NCBI GenBank assembly: GCA_965371355.1 | Contig: CBDUYD010000059.1 | Location: forward strand, 1 to 16,306 | DNA length: 16,306 nt | From: JASJHI01 sp965371355 | Lineage (GTDB): Bacteria; Actinomycetota; Acidimicrobiia; Acidimicrobiales; Ilumatobacteraceae | Reading direction: 5' to 3' | Shown here: positions 6,418 through 13,343 of the stretch, piece after piece | How positions within the stretch are numbered: the first letter of the stretch is position 1 | Layout of the letters: every line of letters begins with the position of its first letter | The notes under the pieces: model-generated | Database searches by the model: none | What the model was told of the DNA's origin: nothing | What the model saw: only the letters and a program-made list of their open reading frames with translations | Position numbers and translations under genes: made by a program

Positions 6418-7584
6418 TCAGTCGAGGCGTTCGATGATGGTGGCGTTGGCCATGCCGCCGCCCTCGCACATCACCTGCAGGCCGTAGCGGCCGCCGGTGC
6501 GCTCGAGTTCGTTGAGCAGCGTCGACATCAGCTTGGTGCCCGAGCAGCCGAGGGGGTGACCGAGCGCGATCGCGCCACCGTTGACGTTGACCTTGTCCAT
6601 GTCGACGCCGAACTCCTTCTGCCATGCCAGCACGACCGAGGCGAATGCCTCGTTGACCTCGAACAGGTCGATGTCGTCGATGCTCAGACCGCTGCGCTCG
6701 AGGATCTTGCGGGTCGCCGGGATCGGACCCTTCAGCATCGTCACCGGATCGGTGCCGGCGAGCGCGAACGAGTGGAAGCGGGCGCGCGGCTTGAGGCCGA
6801 GTTCATCGGCCTTCTCGCGGCTCATCACGAGCACCGCCGAGGCGCCGTCGGAGATCTGGCTCGAGTTGGCGGCGGTGACCTTGCCGTCCTCCTTGAAGGC
6901 GGGCTTCAATTTGGCGAGCGTGTCGACCGTGGTGCCGTCGCGGATGCCCTCGTCGGTGGTGACGACGACGGTCTCACCGTCGATGTCGATCGGCGTCGGG
7001 ATGATCTCGTTCTCGAATCGTCCCTCGTCGCGAGCGACGGCGGCGCGCTGCTGGCTCTGTGCGCCGAAGGCGTCGAGGTCCTCGCGGGTGAAGCCGTACT
7101 CGTCGGCGATCATCTCGGCGCCGATGCCCTGCGGCGGCAGGCCGGTGTCGGCGTAACGGTCGAGCTGCTCCTGGGGGAATGGGAACCCCATCCCCTGTAC
7201 GACCGACGCGCCCATCGGCGTGCGGGTCATCACCTCGACGCCCGCCGCGACGACGACGTCGTAGGCGCCGGCGATGACGCCCTGCGCGGCGAAGTGCATC
7301 GCCTGCTGGCTCGATCCGCACTGGCGGTCGACGGTGGTGGCGGGCACCTCTTCTGGCCAGCCGGCGGCGAGGACGGCATTGCGGCCGATGTTGAGCGACT
7401 GCTCTCCGACCTGCATCACGCATCCCATGACGACGTCGTCGACGATCGCCGGGTCGAGATCATTGCGCTCTTCTATCGCCTTGAGGACGTGCGCCGCCAG
7501 TGCGGCGGGGTGCCAGTCCTTGAGCTGGCCGTTGCGCTTGCCTCCCGGCGTGCGGACGGCATCGACGATGACTGCTTCGGGCAT
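6418..7584 (-). CDS. fadA: Acetyl-CoA acetyltransferase / 3-ketoacyl-CoA thiolase
   Basis: A 388-residue thiolase, the normal family length, that cleaves 3-ketoacyl-CoA with CoA to give acetyl-CoA and a shortened acyl-CoA (or condenses two acyl-CoAs) in the cytoplasm. The nucleophile is C89 in DRQCGSSQQA. The base H343 sits in GGAIALGHPLGCSG and C373 in MCEGGGMAN. NEAF at 311-314 is the fourth family landmark. The ATG at 7582-7584 has GGAG 7 bases upstream. It lies 39 bases after the marR stop on the same strand, so it is probably co-transcribed with, and controlled by, that regulator. Acyl-CoA dehydrogenase and enoyl-CoA hydratase genes nearby supply other beta-oxidation steps. Chain length and whether it is a FadA partner in a complex cannot be read from sequence; no FadB-type gene is in the window. 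Confidence 0.95.
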   Translation of the reverse strand: MPEAVIVDAVRTPGGKRNGQLKDWHPAALAAHVLKAIEERNDLDPAIVDDVVMGCVMQVGEQSLNIGRNAVLAAGWPEEVPATTVDRQCGSSQQAMHFAAQGVIAGAYDVVVAAGVEVMTRTPMGASVVQGMGFPFPQEQLDRYADTGLPPQGIGAEMIADEYGFTREDLDAFGAQSQQRAAVARDEGRFENEIIPTPIDIDGETVVVTTDEGIRDGTTVDTLAKLKPAFKEDGKVTAANSSQISDGASAVLVMSREKADELGLKPRARFHSFALAGTDPVTMLKGPIPATRKILERSGLSIDDIDLFEVNEAFASVVLAWQKEFGVDMDKVNVNGGAIALGHPLGCSGTKLMSTLLNELERTGGRYGLQVMCEGGGMANATIIERLD

Positions 7585-7623
7585 TGGTTTCTCCAGTTGT
7601 GTTTAGGGGATCTGGGATGTCTC

Positions 7624-8106
7624 TCAGCGATCGACCGGTCGGTCGATCGCGGCGTGCAGATTCTGTTGGAGGCGGGTCATCACCCACGCGAGCGCCTGAC
7701 GCTCCTCGCGGCCGATTCCGTAGCGCAACTCGCCGCGCAGTTGGCGATCGACCGCATCGATCCGCTCGACCATCTCGCGGCCGTCGTCGGTGATGCCGAC
7801 CCGCCAGACACGGCGATCGTCGGGATCGGGGTGCCGTTCGACAAGACCGCGCTGCTCGAGGTGGTCGACGACCGAGCCGATCGCGGCGCGACCGATGCCG
7901 AGGTGGTCGGCGAGGCGCGTCTGGGTCGTCTCGCCGAACTCGGCGACGTAACCGAGCAGGCTCGCCTGCGTGAGGTTGAGATCGAGTGGTGTGAGACGGG
8001 CGTCGAAGGCCTCGCGTACCAGTCGCGCCGTCGCCATCAACGTCGACTCGACGCGCAGCCAGGGCGGGGCGTCGAGTTCGTGGTTGGTAAGGCTCGGCTG
8101 GGTCAT
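7624..8106 (-). CDS. MarR-family transcriptional regulator
   Basis: A 160-residue winged-helix regulator. The DNA-binding core covers about residues 46-105: helix-turn-helix TQTRLADHLGIGRAAIGSVVDHLEQRGLV (61-89), then the hallmark wing ERHPDPDDRRVWRVGIT (90-106). Flanking helices would form the dimer interface. MarR proteins usually repress and release DNA on binding a small ligand; with acyl-CoA genes on both sides, an acyl-CoA or aromatic acid ligand is plausible but inferred. Two starts are possible: ATG at 8104-8106 and an upstream GTG at 8152-8154. I prefer the ATG because the GTG abuts the operator-like palindrome and a TACATT -10-like element at 8157-8162, which would put transcription start downstream of it. 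Neither start has a good ribosome-binding site. Confidence 0.9.
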   Translation of the reverse strand: MTQPSLTNHELDAPPWLRVESTLMATARLVREAFDARLTPLDLNLTQASLLGYVAEFGETTQTRLADHLGIGRAAIGSVVDHLEQRGLVERHPDPDDRRVWRVGITDDGREMVERIDAVDRQLRGELRYGIGREERQALAWVMTRLQQNLHAAIDRPVDR

Positions 8107-8154
8107 CGGTGGTCGACGTGCGTACGCTCGGTGAAGACGGGTCCGTCCGGACAC

Positions 8155-8178
8155 ATAATGTACGACGACATACAGTAT
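8155..8178. promoter_or_regulatory. 24-bp palindrome, probable MarR operator
   Basis: The site has the symmetric form ATA-n-TGTA-n-G-n-C / G-n-C-n-TACA-n-TAT, with 9 of 12 positions matching between half-sites. It is the AT-richest patch nearby and sits between the divergent marR and acyl-CoA dehydrogenase genes. A TATCCT hexamer at 8176-8181 (plus) and TACATT at 8157-8162 (minus) look like -10 elements overlapping the site, so a bound regulator would block both directions. The symmetry is seen; binding by the adjacent MarR protein is inferred. Confidence 0.6.
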
Positions 8179-8224
8179 CCTAGCGGCCGATCACACGCCA
8201 CCGTCGATCACAGGAGATGACGAG

Positions 8225-9451
8225 ATGACAGACACCGCGACCACGTCCGGGACCAGGTCCGAACTCAGCGAGCAGGAGACCGACGAGTTCCGCCGCCGCT
8301 GCGTCGCATTTCTCGACGAGCACGCGACCTCGACCAAGGGTCGGGGCACGATCACCAGCTCCAAGGAGTTCCTCGGCGCCGCTGCGGAGGCCGGCCTGGC
8401 CGGCATCCCCTATCCCGCCGAGTACGGCGGCGGGGGACTCACCCTCGCCCACGAGAAGATCTGGCGCGAGGCGAAGGCCGAGTACGGCCAGATGGAGACC
8501 GAGTTCATCATCAGCCACGGCATGTGTCTACCGATGCTCAGCGAGTACGGCACCGACGAGCAGAACAAGGAGTTCCTCGCCGACAACATCGCCGGACGCA
8601 CGATGTGGTGCCAGATGTTCTCCGAGCCGGGGGCGGGCTCCGACGTGGCGAGCCTCCAGACGAGGGCCGAACTCGACGGCGACCAGTGGGTGATCAACGG
8701 CCAGAAGGTGTGGACCACCCTCGCCCACATGAGCGAATACGGGCTGCTGATCGCCCGCACCGACCCCGATCAGCCCAAGCACGCCGGCATCTCGATGTTC
8801 ATCATGGACATGCGCGCGCCGGGCGTCGAGATCCGCCCGATCCACCAGATCGACGGCGGGACGCACTTCAACGAGGTGTTCTTCACCGACGTCCACATCC
8901 CGAAGGATTGGCTGGTCGGCGAGTACAACGCCGGCTGGAAGATGGCCACGGCGATGCTGATGTACGAGCGGGTCGCGATCGGCTCGGCCGGTGCCGGCAA
9001 GATCGACCAACCCACATACGGCACACTGCTGGCCGCGGCGAGGGAGTCGGGCAAGGTCGACGATCCGATCGTGCGCGACGAGCTGATGAAGATCTACGCG
9101 ATGGAGACGACGAAGTCGCTCATCGCGATGCGCACCCGCGCCGAGATGAAGGCCGGCAAGACGCCCGGGCCGGGTGGTTCGCTCGGCAAGCTGTACGGGG
9201 CGATCATCGCCCGCAAGATGCGCGAGGTCGCGCTCGAGATCGCCGGACCGGGTTCGGTGGCGTGGACGCCGGGTGACTCGGCCGAACTCCAGAGCATCGT
9301 CCTCTCGAGCTTCTCCGCCAACATCGCCGGCGGGACCGACGAGATCCAGCGAAACATCATCGGCGACCGCGTGCTCGGAATGCCGCGCGAACCGTCGGTG
9401 GACAAGGGCGTCCCGTTCAAGGATCTCAGGGTCGGCACCCAGAAGAGCTGA
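8225..9451 (+). CDS. Acyl-CoA dehydrogenase (FadE type)
   Basis: A 408-residue FAD-dependent dehydrogenase that introduces the alpha,beta double bond into an acyl-CoA. Motifs are the flavin-contacting QMFSEPGAGSDVASLQT (130-146), the WVINGQKVWTT strand (155-165) and the C-terminal signature IAGGTDEIQRNIIGDRVLG (367-385). The position that holds the catalytic glutamate in medium-chain enzymes (YEGT) is glycine here (G370), as in many actinobacterial FadE proteins. E248 in MLMYER is a possible alternative base, which is an inference. The start is ATG 8225 with AGGAG about 9 bases upstream. It is first in a plus-strand operon, with the next gene starting 1 base after its stop, and is divergent from marR across the palindrome. 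The substrate is unknown. Confidence 0.95.
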   Translation: MTDTATTSGTRSELSEQETDEFRRRCVAFLDEHATSTKGRGTITSSKEFLGAAAEAGLAGIPYPAEYGGGGLTLAHEKIWREAKAEYGQMETEFIISHGMCLPMLSEYGTDEQNKEFLADNIAGRTMWCQMFSEPGAGSDVASLQTRAELDGDQWVINGQKVWTTLAHMSEYGLLIARTDPDQPKHAGISMFIMDMRAPGVEIRPIHQIDGGTHFNEVFFTDVHIPKDWLVGEYNAGWKMATAMLMYERVAIGSAGAGKIDQPTYGTLLAAARESGKVDDPIVRDELMKIYAMETTKSLIAMRTRAEMKAGKTPGPGGSLGKLYGAIIARKMREVALEIAGPGSVAWTPGDSAELQSIVLSSFSANIAGGTDEIQRNIIGDRVLGMPREPSVDKGVPFKDLRVGTQKS

Positions 9452-9452
9452 G

Positions 9453-10331
9453 ATGGCCGGGCACCTGCTGACCACACGCCAGGTCGCGCAGTTCGTCGCC
9501 GACGGAGTCCTGCGGTTCGACGCGCTCGTGCCCGACGAACTCAACGAGCGGGGCGTCGACGAGATGCGTCGCCTCAGCGCCGAACGGCTCGCACCCGACG
9601 GGATGAAGCCGCCGCACACCGGCACGCCTCTCTCGGAGTGCTACCCGGCGCCTTCGGCGATCGGCGAGTACCTCCGGCTCCCCGAGATCAGGGGCATCAT
9701 CACGTCGCTCGTCGGCCCCGATCCGACGTTCGACCACGACTGGAGTCATCACATCCCAGCGGGCTCGACGACCGGGCAGGCGCTGCACGTCGATGCGATC
9801 ACCGACTCCGGCGACCCGACGTTCGACATCCAGATCTTCTGGTTCCCGCACGAGGTCGCTGCGGGAGAGGGCGGTACGCGGTTCGTGCCCGGCAGCCACC
9901 TGCACCGCGTGCAGGCCTCGGGTCTCGATCGCTACCAGCACATCAAGGGGGAGGAGCGGTTCGCCGGGCCCGCGGGCACGGTGCTCGTCTTCCACCACGG
10001 ATTGTGGCACGCCGGCCAGCCAAACCCGAGCGGCAACGACCGCTGGATGCACAAGGTGCGCCTCAACCCGACCGTGCCGCAGGTCCGCCATTGGGACACG
10101 AGCGACCTCGACGAGTTCCAGAACCCGGCGAGCGACCACTTCTTCGCCCGGATGATGCCCGACAGCGTCGGCCAGATCCTGCGCGCTTGGCATCCGTGGA
10201 TGGGCGTCACCGAACAGCGCAACGAGGAGGTCCAGCGGGCGCTCCTGTGGCGATACCTCACCGGCGACGAGACCTACGACGTCGATCACTACCTGACCCG
10301 GCTCGAGGGCCGGGCCTCGCTGCTGGGATGA
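9453..10331 (+). CDS. Phytanoyl-CoA dioxygenase (PhyH) family oxygenase
   Basis: A 292-residue non-haem Fe(II)/2-oxoglutarate-dependent oxygenase. The iron triad is visible as H112-x-D114 in ALHVDAI and H186 in GLWHAGQPN. R203 in MHKVRLN is the likely 2-oxoglutarate carboxylate ligand. The double-stranded beta-helix region spans about residues 95-205. PhyH relatives hydroxylate phytanoyl-CoA but also many small molecules, so the substrate is not fixed. The frame is open far upstream, but ATG 9453 is chosen because it lies just after the acyl-CoA dehydrogenase stop, with a GAAGAG ribosome-binding site, and begins the family-like sequence. The tight spacing suggests that the oxygenase works on the same substrate stream as the dehydrogenase, for example to pass a methyl branch that blocks beta-oxidation. 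Confidence 0.9.
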   Translation: MAGHLLTTRQVAQFVADGVLRFDALVPDELNERGVDEMRRLSAERLAPDGMKPPHTGTPLSECYPAPSAIGEYLRLPEIRGIITSLVGPDPTFDHDWSHHIPAGSTTGQALHVDAITDSGDPTFDIQIFWFPHEVAAGEGGTRFVPGSHLHRVQASGLDRYQHIKGEERFAGPAGTVLVFHHGLWHAGQPNPSGNDRWMHKVRLNPTVPQVRHWDTSDLDEFQNPASDHFFARMMPDSVGQILRAWHPWMGVTEQRNEEVQRALLWRYLTGDETYDVDHYLTRLEGRASLLG

Positions 10332-10335
10332 GCCG

Positions 10336-10626
10336 ATGACCGGCTCGACCTCGACAGACCGGGTGCGCCAGCAGATCCTCTACCTCTGGGCGGCGGGCTC
10401 GGCGCTCGACTCACCGGCGGTCGGATGGGCGTTCCACGACGGCGCTGACGGAGCCGGCGACGGTATCGCCGAGGCATCACCCCCGTACGCGTCGGGCGTC
10501 GAAGCGCTGCGCGACGGATGGCTGTTGTTGCAGTCGGCGCAACTCGTGCCGTTCGTGCCGGGCGAGGAACACCGCAATTCGTACCTCCAATACGAGTTCG
10601 TGTTCGAGCGGCGTGTCAACATCTGA
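10336..10626 (+). CDS. Small protein of unknown function, phyH operon
   Basis: A 96-residue protein I do not recognise. It starts 4 bases after the phyH stop, so it is very probably translated from the same message. It is soluble, with no signal peptide or membrane segment. The N-terminus has a helical QQILYLWAAGSALDS stretch. The C-terminal half is the better-ordered part: a GVEALRDGWLLLQSAQLV helix (about 54-71), then a PFVPGEEHRNSYLQYEFVFERRV strand-like end (72-94) rich in aromatic residues. There are no cysteines and only two histidines, so a metal enzyme is unlikely. The position suggests an accessory or binding partner of the oxygenase, but this is inference from neighbourhood only. 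Confidence 0.75.
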   Translation: MTGSTSTDRVRQQILYLWAAGSALDSPAVGWAFHDGADGAGDGIAEASPPYASGVEALRDGWLLLQSAQLVPFVPGEEHRNSYLQYEFVFERRVNI

Positions 10627-10717
10627 CGATCGGGGCCACGGATCCAACACCGTGCGCCATCGCTCGACTGGGGATCACGGGCCGCGGGACCCCGCCACCC
10701 GAAATATGTCCGTGGGA

Positions 10718-10732
10718 TCCCGCTCAGCGGGA
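10718..10732 (+). terminator. Short GC hairpin after the phyH operon
   Basis: TCCCGC and GCGGGA form a 6-bp stem around a TCA loop, about 90 bases after the operon's last stop and 114 bases before the enoyl-CoA hydratase start. No T tract follows. The rest of the 219-base gap (10627-10845) shows no open frame I can support and no clear promoter. It may be the terminator of the upstream operon or chance GC pairing. Confidence 0.3.
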
Positions 10733-10845
10733 AGATCCGCACACAGAACGGGGATTCGGGACAGTACGTGGCGCGATCGTCGGCGGACGTACCATCGGGC
10801 GACACGACGAAGCACCAGATGTCCGGTGCGATGAGAGGGGATTTC

Positions 10846-11604
10846 ATGTCCGACGAGGCCGCCGTACTGACCGAGACCCGGGGGCGGGTGTTGTTGATCA
10901 CGCTCAACCGGCCAGAGGCGATGAACGCGGTCAACACCGACCTCGCGCAGGGTCTGGTCGCCGCCATCGAGCAGCTCGACGACGACGACGGTCTCACGGC
11001 GGGTGTGCTGACCGGCGCCGGACGCGGTTTCTGCGCGGGGATGGACCTCAAGGCGTTCGCCGCGGGAGGGCCGCCGAAGGGCTTCGACCAGTTCCTGCGC
11101 AACGGATCGCGCAAGCCCCTGATCGCCGCGATCGAAGGATTCGCGCTCGCCGGCGGACTCGAGGTCGCGCTCACCTGTGACCTGCTCGTCGCCGCCGAGG
11201 GTGTGAAACTCGGGATCCCCGAGGTCGGGGTCGGCCTCTTCGCCGCCGGTGGGGCGATGTTGCGCCTCCCGCGCCGCGTGCCGTACTCGGTGGCGATGGA
11301 GATGGCGCTCACCGCGGATCCGATCACCGCCGAGGAGGCAAAGGCCTACGGACTGGTCGCGAGGGTCGCCGAGAAGGGCACGACCGTCGACGTCGCGATG
11401 GAGCTGGCCGAGCGGATCGCTCGCAATGCCCCTCTCGGGGTCGCCATCTCCAAGCGGATGATCCAGGCACAGGCGGGGGTCACCGAAGCCGAGTTCTGGG
11501 ATCTCCAGACACCCCACCTGGCGACCATCTTCAGGTCGAACGACGCCAAGGAGGGACCCGCCGCGTTCGCCGAGAAGCGGGCCCCGAACTGGTCGGGTAG
11601 CTGA
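10846..11604 (+). CDS. Enoyl-CoA hydratase/isomerase (crotonase family)
   Basis: A 252-residue crotonase-fold enzyme that adds water across an enoyl-CoA double bond. The NRPEAMNAVN segment (21-30) and the oxyanion-hole segment AGRGFCAGMDL (58-68) are typical. Both catalytic glutamates of true hydratases are present: E106 in AGGLEVALTCD and E126 in IPEVGVG. That makes hydratase activity more likely than isomerase or dehalogenase chemistry. ATG 10846 is preferred over an in-frame ATG at 10768 because an AGAGGGGA ribosome-binding site lies 5 bases upstream and the extra 26 residues are unlike the family. It has its own 219-base upstream gap, so it is probably transcribed separately from the phyH operon. 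It converges on the VOC gene, with 80 bases between stops. Confidence 0.93.
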   Translation: MSDEAAVLTETRGRVLLITLNRPEAMNAVNTDLAQGLVAAIEQLDDDDGLTAGVLTGAGRGFCAGMDLKAFAAGGPPKGFDQFLRNGSRKPLIAAIEGFALAGGLEVALTCDLLVAAEGVKLGIPEVGVGLFAAGGAMLRLPRRVPYSVAMEMALTADPITAEEAKAYGLVARVAEKGTTVDVAMELAERIARNAPLGVAISKRMIQAQAGVTEAEFWDLQTPHLATIFRSNDAKEGPAAFAEKRAPNWSGS

Positions 11605-11684
11605 TCCGCGGGCAATCTGCTCCGAGACGTATCGGTCACACGACCCGCCGCGGCACGAGTTGCGTCCGCGGTCCGAATCGCCGC

Positions 11685-12188
11685 TCAGTCCTTGGTGTTG
11701 GCCGGATCGAGCGGGTCGGCGGTGAGGAGACGGTGGGCCTCGTCCGGGTTCGGCTCGAAACCGGGCGTATCACGGCACAGCTCGACCATGATCCCGTTCG
11801 GATCGAGGTAGTAGAGCGAGTGGCACCAGCCGTGATCCTGCTCCATCGCCGGCTCGATCCCCTCAGCGGCCATCCGGGCGCGGACCGCCTCCTGCCTTTC
11901 GGCGGTCGCCCGGAACGCGCAGTGGTTCACCCAGTAGGGCAGCCCGACCGCGTCGGAGACATCGGTCGCCCAATCGGGCGTCTCGCCGATCGCGTTGAAC
12001 TGGAAGAACGCGATGCACTCGGTCTCACCGGCATCGTCGGGTGCGATGTCGTAGAACACGTGGCGTATCCAGCTCTCGTCGAGCGCCTGCAGTTCGGTGT
12101 GGACGAGCGGGAACCCCATGAGGTCCTCGTAGAAGTGGGTCGTCGCTTGGACATCGCGGGTCGCGTACGCGACGTGATGGACGGGCAT
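11685..12188 (-). CDS. Single-domain VOC protein (glyoxalase/dioxygenase superfamily)
   Basis: A 167-residue VOC protein resembling one domain of a type-I extradiol dioxygenase or a glyoxalase. Strand 1 is VHHVAYATRD (3-12), a central histidine is in YWVNHCAF (H89), and the last strand is YYLDPNGIMVELCRD (126-140). H5, H89 and E136 could form the usual two-His-one-Glu metal site. The residue identities are seen; metal binding is inferred. It is shorter than true catechol 2,3-dioxygenases (about 300 residues). The ATG at 12186-12188 has no strong ribosome-binding site. It lies downstream of the maleylpyruvate-isomerase-like gene on the same strand, with a 54-base gap that contains a hairpin. 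Nearby ring-cleavage genes make a role in aromatic metabolism reasonable but unproven. Confidence 0.88.
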   Translation of the reverse strand: MPVHHVAYATRDVQATTHFYEDLMGFPLVHTELQALDESWIRHVFYDIAPDDAGETECIAFFQFNAIGETPDWATDVSDAVGLPYWVNHCAFRATAERQEAVRARMAAEGIEPAMEQDHGWCHSLYYLDPNGIMVELCRDTPGFEPNPDEAHRLLTADPLDPANTKD

Positions 12189-12202
12189 CCACGGGAATCT
12201 AT

Positions 12203-12221
12203 TCGCAGACGAGATCTGCGA
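12203..12221 (-). terminator. Hairpin in the gap after the isomerase-like gene
   Basis: TCGCAGA (12203-12209) and TCTGCGA (12215-12221) form a perfect 7-bp stem with a 5-base loop. On the minus strand it begins 22 bases after the stop of the isomerase-like gene and is followed by an AT-rich ATAGATT. It fits a weak terminator or an attenuating element before the VOC gene. Confidence 0.4.
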
Positions 12222-12242
12222 GCGACGCAGACCCGTCGAGCC

Positions 12243-12794
12243 TCAGGGTTGTCGACCGGTGTACGCGACGAGGCGATCGATCGTCGAGGCATCGTCGGCG
12301 ACCTCGACCACGGCCTTGAAGCCCGGTCCCGAGCGGCCCTCGGCGGGGATGACGGGCTGCCATGTGCCGAGCGCGAACTCGGCCAGCTCGTCGCTGAGGT
12401 CGAGATCCTGCCCCGTCGCCCGGGCGAGATCCCAGGCGTGGGTGATCTGGTCGGCGGCGATCACCGAGACCGCCATCGATCCCGGCATCTCTCCGAACGG
12501 CAACTCATGTGTCGCTGCGAGTGCTTCGGGAGTGGCAGCCGCCGACAGATCGGCGCTCGCGGCGGCCCATCCCGCGGCCGGTCCGTCGGCCAGGAAGTCG
12601 GGGGGATCGGACGGCGGAGCCTCGTCTCGGAGCGCCCCGGCGATCATGTGGGCACCGCCGCACATGTGCCCGAGGAGTTCGTGGACCGTCCATTCATCGC
12701 ACGGTGTCGACCTCTCGCGATCGTCGGGGGTGAGACCGCCGATCAGCCCGGTGATCAGCGCGTCGCTCTGGTTCATGGCGGTGATGGCATCCAC
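12243..12794 (-). CDS. TIGR03086/maleylpyruvate-isomerase-like (DinB-fold) protein
   Basis: A 183-residue four-helix-bundle protein of the actinobacterial group related to mycothiol-dependent maleylpyruvate isomerase. The family opening TPCDEWTVHELLGHM (30-44) and the central ADQITHAWDLARATG (114-128) are both clear. H43, D115 and H119 are the likely metal-site residues; the isomerase itself uses two His and a Glu, so the Asp is a deviation. Most TIGR03086 proteins have no proven substrate, and the name should not be read as established activity. The start is GTG at 12792-12794 with a GAGAGG site about 9 bases upstream; an ATG at codon 7 is an alternative. It is divergent from ligAB, with 150 bases between starts. 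Confidence 0.88.
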   Translation of the reverse strand: MDAITAMNQSDALITGLIGGLTPDDRERSTPCDEWTVHELLGHMCGGAHMIAGALRDEAPPSDPPDFLADGPAAGWAAASADLSAAATPEALAATHELPFGEMPGSMAVSVIAADQITHAWDLARATGQDLDLSDELAEFALGTWQPVIPAEGRSGPGFKAVVEVADDASTIDRLVAYTGRQP

Positions 12795-12944
12795 TGGAAG
12801 TGCCTCTCTCTGGTCTATCTATGGTGGCGTACGAAGTGCAGCCCGGAGTCTCGCGCAGTTCTCGGGCGTCGCGCGTCGGGCACTGCGCGCACGCACCTCC
12901 GCGTGTCCGTATGACCCGACCGGGTGTGCGATGGTGGAGGGGCG
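12795..12944. promoter_or_regulatory. Divergent promoter region of the isomerase-like gene and ligAB
   Basis: This 150-base gap separates the two divergent start codons and must contain promoters for both, unless the genes are read from further away. The only marked features are a short AT-rich patch (TCTATCTATGG, 12821-12831), an 8-bp palindrome TGCGCGCA (12884-12891) and a TATGAC hexamer near 12910 that could be a -10 element for ligA. No strong operator was seen. Confidence 0.35.
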
Positions 12945-13343
12945 ATGACGCTCTACAACGTCCAGAAGTTCCTCTACGAGTTGAACCGTTCCGAAGAGGT
13001 GCAGAAGCTGTACCTCGAAGACCGGCGTGCGATCCTCGACCCGTACGACCTCACCGACGAGGAGACCAGTGCGCTCGTCGAACCCGACATCGGGCTGCTG
13101 TTCCACCTCGGCGTCAACGGCCAGATCCTGATGCACTTCGCAGCGTTCCACCAGATCGAGTGGGCCGACTATCTCCAGCTCATGCGCGACGGGATCGACG
13201 AACACGGACCGGTACGCGAGGGCGTGTACGCGATGACCGGCTACGAGGGCGTCGACGCGCACGCCGGGTCGATCGGCCAGCAGAGCCACGCCTCCGACGG
13301 CCGGGGCAGTCCCGGCCCGCCAACCGGCGCGGACGTCAGCTGA
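12945..13343 (+). CDS. Extradiol ring-cleavage dioxygenase, small (LigA-like) subunit
   Basis: A 132-residue helical small subunit of a class III extradiol dioxygenase of the protocatechuate 4,5-dioxygenase (LigAB) type. The family pattern is seen in YNVQKFLYELNRSEEVQKLYLEDRRAILDPYDLTDEE (4-40) followed by EPDIGLLFHLGVNGQILMHFAAFH (about 47-70). In LigAB this subunit forms a lid over the active site and contributes no iron ligand. The last 25 residues are low-complexity Gly/Ser/Pro/Ala and probably disordered. ATG 12945 is preferred over an in-frame GTG at 12924 because GGAGG lies 4 bases before it. The stop overlaps the ligB start (TGATG), which couples translation of the two subunits. The specific aromatic substrate cannot be assigned. 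Confidence 0.88.
   Translation: MTLYNVQKFLYELNRSEEVQKLYLEDRRAILDPYDLTDEETSALVEPDIGLLFHLGVNGQILMHFAAFHQIEWADYLQLMRDGIDEHGPVREGVYAMTGYEGVDAHAGSIGQQSHASDGRGSPGPPTGADVS

Noticed and set aside
6556..8220. 554-codon plus-strand open frame opposite thiolase and marR
   Set aside because: It is antisense to two well-supported genes and runs through the palindromic promoter region. It is a GC-driven shadow.
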